Shown: one piece after another, positions 35,226 through 45,984 of the stretch
Layout: each line of letters opens with the position of its first letter
Position numbering within the stretch: the stretch's first letter is position 1
Source of the DNA: Liolophura sinensis
Taxonomy: Eukaryota; Mollusca; Polyplacophora; Chitonida; Chitonidae
Direction of reading: 5' to 3'
Length of the DNA stretch: 64,000 nucleotides
NCBI RefSeq assembly: GCF_032854445.1
Contig: NC_088300.1
Location: 78,051,966-78,115,965 of the forward strand
The notes under the pieces: generated by a model
Seen by the model: only the letters and a program-made list of their open reading frames with translations
What the model was told of the DNA's origin: nothing
Databases searched by the model: none
Translations under genes and position numbers: made by a program

Positions 35226-36488
35226 GTCGCGAAGCCGTTAGGAAGGTAACAGGAGACACCGCCTGCATGACGCCTTAAGACAAAGGGCGCCCTTCGGCGA
35301 GTATCATTGCTACCAGAACTGAAATTGTATATACAAGGAACTATTCTTTAATTTATAGACGTATTTTAGCGTATTATAACAGAAATAGCTGTTGCGCTGC
35401 GAAATGCACGAAAAATCGGCCTAGTTTGGGGAAGGACTATGTAATTATCTTGCACTCATGTTTGAAGATATTCTTGACGGGGCAATTCAAATAGGAAACA
35501 TACACTGTTTAAAACGGACATGTGGTGGGTACATATTCAGCCAGCAGTGTGAATAGTAACGGAGATTACAGGCTGTCATCTTTAACATTATACACAAGCA
35601 AATCCTGACTATCCCATGCCACTCGCACTGCACCAATCAGTTTCCCAGGTTATATAACACATTGTGAACTAGATCGCTATGGTTACAGCCATGCTCTTCC
35701 ACAAAAAAGCTGTAATCAATTAGGTATGTACAGGAAACATATCAGTTATCATCAAACGTGGAACTGCATGCCCATGGACCAGCTGGTATATGACGGTTTA
35801 TTACTCAAAAATACAAACTGATTTGTTGTCAACAATGCTGAAATTGGGCAGTACAAAGCAACTGTAAGAAAAGGTCTAGCTGGATAGCAATTAACCTGTG
35901 AAAGCTTACCTATATGTATTAAGTTTCGCCAACGTTGTGGTTGTGGTGTCCAGCGTGAAGAGGGTTAAGTCTAAATGTCTGTACAGTGAGAAACTGTCAC
36001 GCGATTACTATCGTAGTCAAAATCATAAATGTGAACTCCACAAAAATAATGGACGTTGTGGGGATAAAGTTGCCTCCTGGGATATATTCACAGGCTGTGG
36101 AATGATACCCGCGTTGTTCTGTATGGCGATTGGCATGGCTGGAGGTTTCAGGCGTCAAATGTGAAGAAACAGGTCACACTGTAGCATGTGATTTAAAATC
36201 TTAAGCGGATTTTATTAGTGACAGACGGTCAACAATGTTCAACTTCAGACTGCATGCACATAGCTGAATAAAACAATAACGTTCATTTGTCTTAGAAATC
36301 TAAAACGTGAAGCATTTAAAAGCTTAGTGTCCAGATTTATTATATATTCCTAATTAGCTTCCGCTGTATATATTGTTAAATAGAGTGCAAGAGATATTGA
36401 AAATAGGTACATTAATCTGTAATATGGCATTTAAAATCACTACATAATAAGGCTGGGTTTATGCATTTCCCCCGTCAACATTCGGTAG
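35226..36488. other. No gene supported
   Basis: A Cys-containing frame of 88 codons at 35898-36164 lacks an ATG start (it begins at GTG just after a TAA) and has no splice acceptor that I trust. Otherwise unique sequence. Confidence 0.45.
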
Positions 36489-36683
36489 TCTCCGCCGAAT
36501 TACGTCATGCAAGTCCAACCTTTACGAGCTGTCAGAGCTTCACCATTTAGTTCAGTATTGAAAAAGCTACAAGTAAAAAACAGCCGTATCTGCTCTCGTC
36601 ATTTTACAGCTGAAAACTACCACAGGAATACGGCCGAATTTCCACAACGGCACCTGAACACAGTAGTTTTAAAATACTATTAA
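36489..36683 (+). CDS. THAP zinc-finger-like fragment (partial exon or relic)
   Basis: The plus-strand frame opened after the TAG at 36486-36488 runs 64 codons to TAA at 36681. It contains VKNSRICSRHFTAENY, with Cys at 36591-36593 and His at 36600-36602. THAP domains end their C2CH zinc site with a C-X2-H pair in exactly this setting (SRICSxHF followed by an acidic/aromatic pair). The upstream C-X2-4-C pair and the conserved Trp are not present, and the terminal AVPxxF box is not convincing (RHLNTVVLKYY follows). The sequence before 36489 (a pyrimidine stretch, then TTCGGTAG) could be a splice acceptor, so this may be the second exon of a THAP protein. It may equally be a relic of a P-element-like or other THAP-bearing transposase. 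Confidence 0.4.
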   Translation, partial: SPPNYVMQVQPLRAVRASPFSSVLKKLQVKNSRICSRHFTAENYHRNTAEFPQRHLNTVVLKYY

Positions 36684-36844
36684 CTAAAATGAAAACTGTG
36701 GCGGCCGGCTGGATATCGGATAGAGAAGTAAATCTATTATTTTCAGTGGATTTGAAGTCATTACAAAGTTTCTCAGAAGCTCTCCAGGTAATATGCTATT
36801 TATATCTTTATAATTAGGACCAGTATAGTTGGTGATCATGTGCT

Positions 36845-36940
36845 TTTATGTCACGGTAAGTTGGCGTTCAGGTACTTTTACGTCACCGTAAGTTGGCGTT
36901 CCGGTACTTTTACGTAACGGTAAGTTGGTGTTAATGTGCT
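36845..36940. repeat. About 32-bp tandem triplication
   Basis: Three copies of ACTTTTACGTCACCGTAAGT plus TGGCGTTCCGGT, with scattered changes. Confidence 0.75.
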
Positions 36941-37130
36941 TTGTGAAGAGAGCTCACGAGAAGTTTTCGCCACTCTAAACATAGCTACTGTAACCCTCCA
37001 GTAAAAGATTACCTACTAACGTTCACCTAAATTCTGCTGTAGCCGATCTCTTGTACTTTGATTTATAAAACCGGCTTTAATTATACATTTCATACACCTG
37101 AATGCATCTAATTACACTTTAATACGTAAC

Positions 37131-37212
37131 TGGCCCGGATAGCACAGTAGGTAGCGCGTAGACCCAGGATCAATCCTGGGTCGAGTCACACCTAAGACTT
37201 TAAAAGAGGAAG
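37131..37212 (+). mobile_element. 5' fragment of SINE family B (tRNA-like head)
   Basis: TGGCCCGGATAGCACAGTAG (box A region) followed by ACCCAGGATCAATCCTGGGT and CGAGTCACACCTAAGACTTT (box B region) matches the first 85 bp of the copy at 61371. The match ends abruptly after AAAAGAGGAAG. Head-only fragments are unusual for LINE-mobilised SINEs, which normally lose the 5' end. Confidence 0.75.
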
Positions 37213-38619
37213 ACAGGTTGACCCATATAGTGACAAAATTAAACATTACCGATGAAGTTCAAAAATGAGTTCAGGATTTACACCAGAAGTTCAAACTAAG
37301 TGAACATTTGATGTAGCAACACTTATTAACAGTTTGAGGAAGCCCTTGTGGGTGATTGCATAAAATATTTGCACACATTCAAATCCGAGCTCGTACTTCA
37401 GTAAAGGGGAAGTCCTGGCAAGCAGGGCTCTAGTAATAAGTCGATGGATCCAAGTCGACAAATAAATACTGCTTTACCCATGATACCTTCAACCTTCAAC
37501 CCATGATACAAAAAAGAGAAAGTGCTGCCAGGTGTTTACCTCTAGGTGTACGTCAGAGGCGTGGCCAACTCTCTACACTCAAGCGGACGAAGCGTGGTGT
37601 TTTCTATGGTGTTCTGTCCGTGCCATAAAGCCCTTGATTCAACCTCCAAAACTCGACGCAACTAATAAACTGAGCTTCGACTTTTTGCCTCGGATCAATG
37701 CAAAAATTTACAGCATGCAAGATCCACGACGTCGAGTTTTATATAAATGAGCCAAACAAACAACAAAAAGCTCCACCAACAACGTCCACTGATATACCAG
37801 TTCTTTCCCTGTTGTTCTTGAAACGATACTTTGTTGTGTCAACTCGCGCAACCTATATCTATTTGCCGAATTATTTCAACATATATACAGCAGCCATCGT
37901 GCATATCCCATAAATTCATTAAACCAACCACTTCCATAATCTTTAAATTACGCGAAAGCAGATAAGAATTTTCTTCTGAATCTAGGCGTTGAAACAGTCA
38001 CTCGTATACCAGCCGTCAACCAAAATTGACGCTCCGGTTCAAGGGTCGCGACATCAATTTCCAAGTATGTTAAAAAATAAACCACCAAAGGACTAAGAAT
38101 GTACAAAAAGTAAGAAATTGGTACGGATTCATTCAAAGCAGTGTGAACAGTTTTCAGTGATGATGGAAAGACGCAAGGCATATGTTCTAAGCGAATTAAT
38201 TAAATCAGCATTCAAACTGTGAACCATGCTCAGTTGTGGTTAATCAAACTATGTATCTCAGTTTGGGTTTGATTGAAAGTGTTCATGTATCCATATACGT
38301 GTGCACGGGTCCTGGAACCATATTAAGCGGAAATACGCACAGTTATAAATCGGAGTGCCAAAGATTTCTGGTGGACGGCTCACTTATCAACCTAGCTTCC
38401 CCGGCGTTTGGTAACAAATGCAATTTTCTCAGCCAACCAATACATATGAAAAGGAAAAAAAAAAAAAAGAGCAACTTAATGTTTTTCCACAGGGGGGTCG
38501 TTAGTGGAGTAAATTATGATAAAGATAGGTTGATTGAGATGGAGAGATGTTGGATTTTAATGAGCTATGTGTCAAATGTCATTTACCCAGAATTTCTTGA
38601 CTAAATTTCTTTGACTTCC
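37213..38619. other. No gene supported; two unremarkable short frames
   Basis: A minus-strand frame of 77 codons at 37948-38181 starts at ATG and contains one membrane-like segment (YFLYILSPLVVYFLTYL). A plus-strand frame at 38251-38604 has 117 codons from its ATG. Neither shows a known domain, Kozak support or splice context, and both are compatible with chance. Confidence 0.4.
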
Positions 38620-38942
38620 ATGGACGGTCGTGGGTTTCCTTCCAATATAATGTTGACCGGGATCAAATGTAAGTGAAGTATTCTTGAGTACGACATTAAA
38701 CTGCAATCAAACTAATAAATCGGTCGCTGTGAGTTCAAATCCAGCGCATGCTGACTTCCTCTCCGGCAGTAAGTGGGAAGGTCTGTCAGCACCCTGCGGA
38801 TGGTCGTGGGTTTCGCCCGGGCTCTGCCCGGTTTCCTCCCACCATAATGCTGGCCGCCGTCGTATAAGTGAAATATTCTTGAGTACGGCGTAAAGCACCA
38901 ATCAAATAAATAAATAACTAAATAAATAAATTAATAAACAAA
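38620..38942 (+). mobile_element. SINE family A: tail fragment followed by a 5'-truncated copy
   Basis: At 38620-38712 a diverged tail (TGGACGGTCGTGGGTTTCC to GTATTCTTGAGTACGACATT) is present. From about 38720 a better preserved copy carries box B-like GAGTTCAAATCC, then CGGATGGTCGTGGGTTTC, CTCCCACCATAATGCTGG and AGTGAAATATTCTTGAGTAC. It ends in an AAATAAATAAATAA tail. The two are in the same orientation, either as two insertions or a dimer. Box A is missing in both. Confidence 0.8.
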
Positions 38943-39469
38943 TCTTTGACTACAACAGGATTTTAAACAGCACAACAAGAGAGTGAGGGTTCACTGCTTG
39001 CCATTTTCACATGCTTTCTTCAGTTCTTCACAGGCTCCAAAAGTTGCTGAAAATCTCTACAGGGTTCTCGAATTTTGTACAGAATTCTTTTTCCTCCAGC
39101 ACAGTATTGTGGAAAGGGCTCGAATAATTTTAAGTAATTTTGAGTAATTATAGACCGGTGACGTTAAGTATCTTGCTATTAACATCATTGCATGTTTTTT
39201 TTTTTACCTAATTCTGCTAAAGCCAAGGTACCAGGGGGAGTTTAATTTGCTACTTTTGAAGCATTACATGAACAGTTAGAATAACTGAGAAAAATTGACA
39301 AGAGGCTGTATTTCAGCGGTTGCTTGTGATCATTTACCTCACTGTAGTCGCTGCTCTGGATTTACTCTCCATACTGTACATATCGAAATGGACAAGGACA
39401 TGCCATTGTCGTTATTGTTGCGTGAGTACATGTTGCGGATAGGAAACTGGACATAAATACACCTTTGTG
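38943..39469. other. No gene seen
   Basis: Unique AT-rich sequence; a short poly-T tract lies near 39196. Confidence 0.5.
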
Positions 39470-39814
39470 TAGGACTGGAACTGGACATGAATATATCTTA
39501 TAGTCGTTATTGGTGGAGCGTTGTATTGTTGGCGGGACTGGAACTGGACATGAATATATCTTATAGTCGTTATTGGTGGAGTGTAGTATTGAGGGCAGGA
39601 CTGGAACTGGACATAAATATATCTTATAGTCGTTATTGGTGTAATGTAGTATTGTGGGCAGGACTGGAGCTGGACATGAATATATCTTTTAGTTGTTATT
39701 GGTGTAATGTAGTATTGTGGGCTGGACTGGAACTGGACATGAATATATCTTATAGTCGTTATTGGTGTAATGTAGTATTGTGGGCAGGACTGAAACTGGA
39801 CATGAATATATCTT

Positions 39815-40078
39815 TTTTTTTTTTTGGATTGGTGTTTTACGCCGTACTCAAGAATATTTCACTTATACGACGGCGGTCAGCATTATGGTGGGTGGAAACC
39901 GTTCAGAGCCCGGGGGAAACCCACGACCATCCGCAGGTTGCTGACAGGCCTTCTCACGTACGGCCGGAGAAGAAGCCAGCATGAGCTGGACTTGAACTCA
40001 CATCGGCCGCATTGGTGAGAGACTCCTGGGTCATTACGCTGCGCTAGCGCTTTAACCGACTGAGCCAAGGAGGCCCCC
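39815..40078 (-). mobile_element. Full-length SINE (family A) inserted in the 63-bp array
   Basis: The copy reads on the minus strand from GGGGGCCTCCTTGGCTCAGT (box A) through GAGTTCAAGTCCAGCTCATG (box B region). It then continues TGCGGATGGTCGTGGGTTTC to AGTGAAATATTCTTGAGTAC and a poly-A tail (T-run at 39815-39825 on the plus strand). The 12-bp sequence TGAATATATCTT flanks it at 39803-39814 and 40079-40090. This segment occurs once per array unit, so its duplication around the SINE marks a true target-site duplication. This is the best-preserved copy of the family in the window. Confidence 0.9.
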
Positions 40079-42559
40079 TGAATATATCTTAAAGTCGTTA
40101 TTGGTGTAATGTAGTATTGTGGGCAGAACTGGAGCTAGACATAAATATATCTTATAGTCGTTAATGGTGGAGTGTAGTATTGAGGACAGGACTGGAATTG
40201 GACATGAATATATCTTATAGTCGTTATTGATATTATGTAGTATAGTGAGCAGGACTGGAACTGGACATGAATGTATCTTATAGTCGTTATTGGTGTAATG
40301 TAGTATTTAGACAGGACTGGAGCTGGACATAAATGTATCTTATAGTCGTTATTGGTGTAATGTAGTATTGTGGACAGGACTGGAGCTGGACATGAATATA
40401 TCTTATAGACGTTATTGGTGTAATGTATATTGTGGACAGGACTGGAGCTGGACATGAATATATCTTATAGTCGTTATTGGTGTAATGTAGTATTGTGGGC
40501 AGAAGTGGAACTGGACATGAATGTATCTTATAGTCGTTATTGGTGTAATGTAGTATTGTGGACAGGACTGGAGCTGGACATGAATATATCTTATAGACGT
40601 TATTGGTGTAATGTAGTATTGAGGACAGGACTGGAGCTGGACATGAATATATCTTATAGTCGTTATTGATATTATGTAGTATTGTGGACAGGACTGGAAC
40701 TGGACATGAATGTATCTTATAGTCGTTATTGGTGTAATGTATATTGTGGACTGGACTGGAGCTGGACATAAATATATCTTATAGTCGTTATTGGTGTAAT
40801 GTAGTATTGAGGACAGGACTGGAGCTGGACATAAATATATCTTATAGTCGTTATTGGTGGAGTGTAGTATTGTGGACAGGACTGGAGCTGGACATGAATA
40901 TATCTTATAGTCGTTATTGGTGTAATGTATATTGTGGACAGGACTGGAGCTGGACATGAATATATCTTATAGTCGTTATTGGTGTAATGTAGTATTGTGG
41001 ACAGGACTGGAGCTGGACATAAATATATCTTATAGTCGTTATTGGTGTAATGTAGTATTGTGGGCAGGACTGGAGCTGGACATGAATATATCTTATAGTC
41101 GTTATTGATATTATGTAGTATTGTGGACAGGACTGGAGCTGGACATGAATATATCTTATAGTCGTTATTGGTGTAATGTAGTATTGTGGGCAGGACTGGA
41201 GCTGGACATGAATATATCTTATAGTCGTTATTGGTGTAATGTAGTATTGTGGACAGGACTGGAACTGGACATGAATATATCTTATAGTCGTTATTGGTGT
41301 AATGTGGTATTGTGGACAGGACTGGAGCTGGACATGAATATATCTTATAGTCGTTATTGGTGTAATGTAGTATTGTGGGCAGGACTGGAGCTGGACATGA
41401 ATATATCTTATAGTCGTTATTGGTGTAATGTATATTGTGGACAGGACTGGAGCTGGACATGAATATATCTTATAGTCGTTATTGGTGTAATGTATATTGT
41501 GGGCAGAACTGGAACTGGACATGAATGTATCTTATAGTGGTTATTGGTGTAATGTAGTATTGTGGACAGGACTGGAGCTGGACATGAATATATCTTATAG
41601 ACGTTATTGGTGTAATGTAGTATTGAGGACAGGACTGCAGCTGGACATGAATATATCTTATAGTCGTTATTGGTGTAATGTAGTATTGTGGACAGGACTG
41701 GAGCTGGACATGAATATATCTTATAGACGTTATTGGTGTAATGTAGTATTGAGGACAGGACTGGAGCTGGACATGAATATATCTTATAGTCGTTATTGGT
41801 GTAATGTAGTATTGAGGACAGGACTGGAGCTGGACATGAATATATCTTATAGTCGTTATTGGTGTAATGTAGTATTGTGGACAGGACTGGAACTGGACAT
41901 GAATATATCTTATAGTCGTTATTGGTGTAATGTGGTATTGTGGACAGGACTGGAGCTGGACATGAATATATCTTATAGACGTTATTGGTGTAATGTAGTA
42001 TTGTGGACAGGACTGGAGCTGGACATGAATATATCTTATAGACGTTATTGGTGTAATGTGGTATTGTGGACAGGACTGGAGCTGGACATAAATATATCTT
42101 ATAGTCGTTATTGGTGTAATGTAGTATTGAGGACAGGACTGGAACTGGACATAAATATATCTTATAGACGTTATTGGTGTAATGTAGTATTGAGGACAGG
42201 ACTGGAGCTGGACATGAATATATCTTATAGTCGTTATTGGTGTAATGTAGTATTGAGGACAGGACTGGAGCTGGACATGAATATATCTTATAGTCGTTAT
42301 TGGTGTAATGTAGTATTGTGGACAGGACTGGAACTGGACATGAATATATCTTATAGTCGTTATTGGTGTAATGTAGTATTGTGGACAGGACTGGAGCTGG
42401 ACATGAATATATCTTATAGTCGTTATTGGTGTAATGTATATTGTGGGCAGAACTGGAACTGGACATGAATGTATCTTATAGTGGTTATTGGTGTAATGTA
42501 GTATTGTGGACAGGACTGGAACTGGACATGAATGTATCTTATAGTCGTTATTGGTGTAA

Positions 42560-44120
42560 TGTAGTATTGAGGACAGGACTGGAGCTGGACATGAATATAT
42601 CTTATAGTCGTTATTGATATTATGTAGTATTGTGGTCAGGACTGGAACTGGACATGAATATATCTTATAGTCGTTATTGGTGTAATGTAGTATTGTGGAC
42701 AGGACTGGAGCTGGACATAAATATATCTTATAGTCGTTATTGGTGTAATGTAGTATTGTGGACAGGACTGGAGCTGGACATAAATATATCTTATAGTCGT
42801 TATTGGTGTAATGTAGTATTGTGGACAGGACTGGAGCTGGACATGAATATATCTTATAGTCGTTATTGGTGTAATGTATATTGTGGACAGGACTGGAGCT
42901 GGACATGAATAAATCCTATAGTCGTTATTGGTGTAATGTAGTATTGTGGGCAGGACTGGAGCTGGACATGAATATATCTTATAGTCGTTATTGGTGTAAT
43001 GTGGTATTGTGGACAGGACTGGAACTGGACATGAATATATCTTATAGACGTTATTGGTGTAATGTATATTGTGGGCAGGACTGGAACTGGACATAAATAT
43101 ATCTTATAGTCGTTACTGATATTATGTAGTACTGTGGGCAGGACTGAAACTGGACATGAATATATCTTAAAGTCGTTATTGGTGGAGTGTAGTATTGTGG
43201 GTGGAACTGGAGCTGGACATAAATATATCTTATAGTGGTTATTGGTGTAATGTAGTATTGTGGACAGGACTGGAACTGGACATGAATGTATCTTATAGTC
43301 GTTATTGGTGTAATGTAGTATTGTGGACAGGACTGGAGCTGGACATGAATATATCTTATAGACGTTATTGGTGTAATGTAGTATTGAGGACAGGACTGGA
43401 GCTGGACATGAATATATCTTATAGTCGTTATTGATATTATGTAGTATTGTGGTCAGGACTGGAACTGGACATGAATATATCTTATAGTCGTTATTGGTGT
43501 AATGTAGTATTGTGGACAGGACTGGAGCTGGACATAAATATATCTTATAGTCGTTATTGGTGTAATGTAGTATTGTGGACAGGACTGGAGCTGGACATAA
43601 ATATATCTTATAGTCGTTATTGGTGTAATGTAGTATTGTGGACAGGACTGGAGCTGGACATGAATATATCTTATAGTCGTTATTGGTGTAATGTATATTG
43701 TGGACAGGACTGGAGCTGGACATGAATAAATCCTATAGTCGTTATTGGTGTAATGTAGTATTGTGGGCAGGACTGGAGCTGGACATGAATATATCTTATA
43801 GTCGTTATTGGTGTAATGTGGTATTGTGGACAGGACTGGAACTGGACATGAATATATCTTATAGACGTTATTGGTGTAATGTATATTGTGGGCAGGACTG
43901 GAGCTGGACATGAATATATCTTATAGTCGTTATTGGTGGAGTGTAGTATTGAGGGCAGGACTGGAACTGGACATAAATATATCTTATAGTCGTTACTGAT
44001 ATTATGTAGTACTGTGGGCAGGACTGAAACTGGACATGAATATATCTTAAAGTCGTTATTGGTGGAGTGTAGTATTGTGGGTGGAACTGGAGCTGGACAT
44101 AAATATATCTTATAGTCGTT
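42560..44120. repeat. 817-bp duplicated block within the 63-bp array
   Basis: Variant patterns at 42630-43094 and 43447-43911 are near-identical at an offset of 817 bp, about 13 units minus two bases. To the right the offset becomes 880 bp (43081 against 43961), so one extra unit was gained. Rare variants such as AATAAATCCTATAGTC occur once per block. Confidence 0.8.
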
Positions 44121-44398
44121 ATCGCTGGAGTGTAGTATTGTGGGCAGGACTGGAGCTGGACATAAATATATGTTATAGTCGTTTTTAGTGTAATATAGTA
44201 TTGTGGGCAGGACTGGAGCTGGACATAAATATATCTTATAGTCGTTATCGGTGGAGCGTAGTATTGTGGGCAGGACTGGAACTGGACATAAATATATCTT
44301 ATAGTCGTTATTGGTGGAGTGTAGTATTGTGGGCAGGACTGGAGCTGGACATGAATATATCTTGTAGTCGTTATTGGTGGAGTGTAGTGTCGTGGGCG

Positions 44399-45764
44399 CC
44401 CATAATGCCCTAATGCATGTTGGGGAAACTGATATTGTGTAAAATCAAGCGTCAAGCAATATCCGTTTAAAGAATTTCCTAGATGTTGAAACAGAATGAT
44501 TTCACGTCCACTCATGGTAAACGACATGAATAGTAATGAATGAATTAAGCAAAGTGAATGAAGTAAACAAAAAAAAAAAAAAAAAAAAAGCACAATAAAT
44601 TACTAAAGAAAAGTCCCTATGAAAGAAATTTTAGACGAACCATCTTTTAAGAAGTTCCCAGATGTTAATCGTCATCCGGCCGAAACACCATCAAAATGTA
44701 CCTGATTTGTACAATGCCAATGAGGCCATCCTAATTTCTGTATATAACTCTTTCCTTAAAACTGCTGACAGACGTACATGCAGGCAGACAGACAAAAATG
44801 AACCTCAGACTGAACCTGCACCGTATTATTAACGACAAGCGTATTAAGTCATCCTTGTCCCTAGATTTTGGCGCGCTGTGTGGCCTGATGCAGTCTAAAA
44901 ATGTCAGGATACACTGTAGTTTATGTATATCTACATCTAGATCTGCACTTACATGATAAGTATAAGCAGAAACAGCGTTGGTTGGCTGCTGTAATTCTTA
45001 ACCCTAAATCGGTACCCCCTCGTTTAGATCCTCGTCCGTACATTGGGAACGTCACTGTACGACCTAATTTTAGGCTTCAGTGCATTCTAAGGTGAAGGCC
45101 ACTGTTTTAGCACAAACCACGTCAGGACAAGACCGCTGTCTGAGTTCGGAAAGACTTAACCTGTTGGAGTCGTGTTAAATTGTGGATTTATTCTTGCAAA
45201 GACGCCAGGGTTTTAGGTACGTGCTTGAGTGTCGTGGGTGTATCTGTGTGCCTCACACTCATATGTACGTCGTTTTGAGGTCGAGGTCACCCGTGTTATG
45301 TGTACACATGCACAATAGTGGGTAGGCCTACTCAGTTTTTCGTCCAGCAGCCACACATGTGTCAACATGGGCTTGTTTACACGTAAATTGTTTGAATATA
45401 GCAGTAACCCTTGTTTGTAAATAGGAGGGATTAGATGCAGTCAGATCCCGTAGTCGTAGTGTGAGACAGAGAGAAAGACTTCGCCTCGGTGTTTCGCGCA
45501 AGACCTCAGAGTCAGAGTCACCCAAGCAGAACAATCAGCAGCAGGCCACCATACGACCAACAGTGCAGTAACATTAAAAAGTTGCTTGTTTGGTATAACA
45601 AGCTGTGAATTTTGGATAGGTAGGTGAGGTTAGTGTAATTTTTTTTTTTACTAAAAAATTGATTGTATTGCTGAGTTATTTGAATTTTCAGTAATATATT
45701 CCACTTGTTGAAGAATTCCCCTCTAAAGATTTAATCTTGAAATTTATTTTAAACAGTTTGGTTT
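44399..45764. other. No gene supported; A-rich tract and a possible exon-like region
   Basis: An A-run of about 22 lies near 44569-44589. At 44880-45600 the sequence is richer in CpG and less repetitive than what follows. A frame at 44901-45095 (ATG, 64 codons) has no known motif. ATAGGTAGGTGAGG near 45618 resembles a splice donor, so a 5' non-coding exon is conceivable but unproven. Confidence 0.4.
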
Positions 45765-45945
45765 TCCTGTGCAGGCCAGTCTGGTTTCCCTGTGTAAGGC
45801 CAGTCTGGTTTTCCTGTGCAGGGCAGTTTGGTTTCCCTGTGTAGGCCAGGTTGGTTTCCCTGTGTAGGCCAGTGTGGTTTCCCTGAGTAGGCCAGTGTGG
45901 TTTCCCTGAGTAGGCCAGTGTGGTTTTCCTGTGCAGGGTTCTACA
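45765..45945. repeat. 23-bp minisatellite, about 8 copies
   Basis: Units are GGTTTCCCTGTGTAGGCCAG plus TGT, with CTGTGCAGG and CTGAGTAGG variants. Confidence 0.9.
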
Positions 45946-45984
45946 CTTCTCCATGATTCGTCACAAGAATACACAATTACTACA

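Larger units (their letters stand above)
39470..44398. repeat. 63-bp minisatellite array, about 74 copies
   Basis: The unit is GTAGTATTGTGGACAGGACT, then GGAGCTGGACATGAATATAT, then CTTATAGTCGTTATTGGTGT, then AAT. Frequent alternatives are GAGCTGG/GAACTGG, ATGAATAT/ATAAATAT, TAGTCG/TAGACG, GGTGTAAT/GGTGGAGT, and a GATATTAT form. Sixty-three is 21 codons, so long frames persist on both strands (323 codons plus, 475 codons minus). They break only where a unit is one base shorter (GTATATTG instead of GTAGTATTG). Both strands being open in step with the period shows that these frames are repeat by-products. The left edge (39470-39800) and right edge (43920-44398) are more diverged than the centre, the usual sign of unequal exchange. 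Confidence 0.95.

Noticed and set aside
35898-36164. Secreted cysteine-containing small protein (88 codons)
   Set aside because: The frame begins at GTG with a TAA two codons upstream, has no in-frame ATG near the start and no credible splice acceptor.
37948-38181. 77-codon membrane protein on the minus strand
   Set aside because: Starts at ATG and has one hydrophobic segment, but there is no domain, no exon signal and no context; length is compatible with chance.
41417-42906. Minus-strand frames of 349-475 codons with a 21-residue repeat
   Set aside because: The frame follows the 63-bp minisatellite period exactly, the opposite strand is open as well, and one-base-short units break it. No flanking start, splice or domain evidence.
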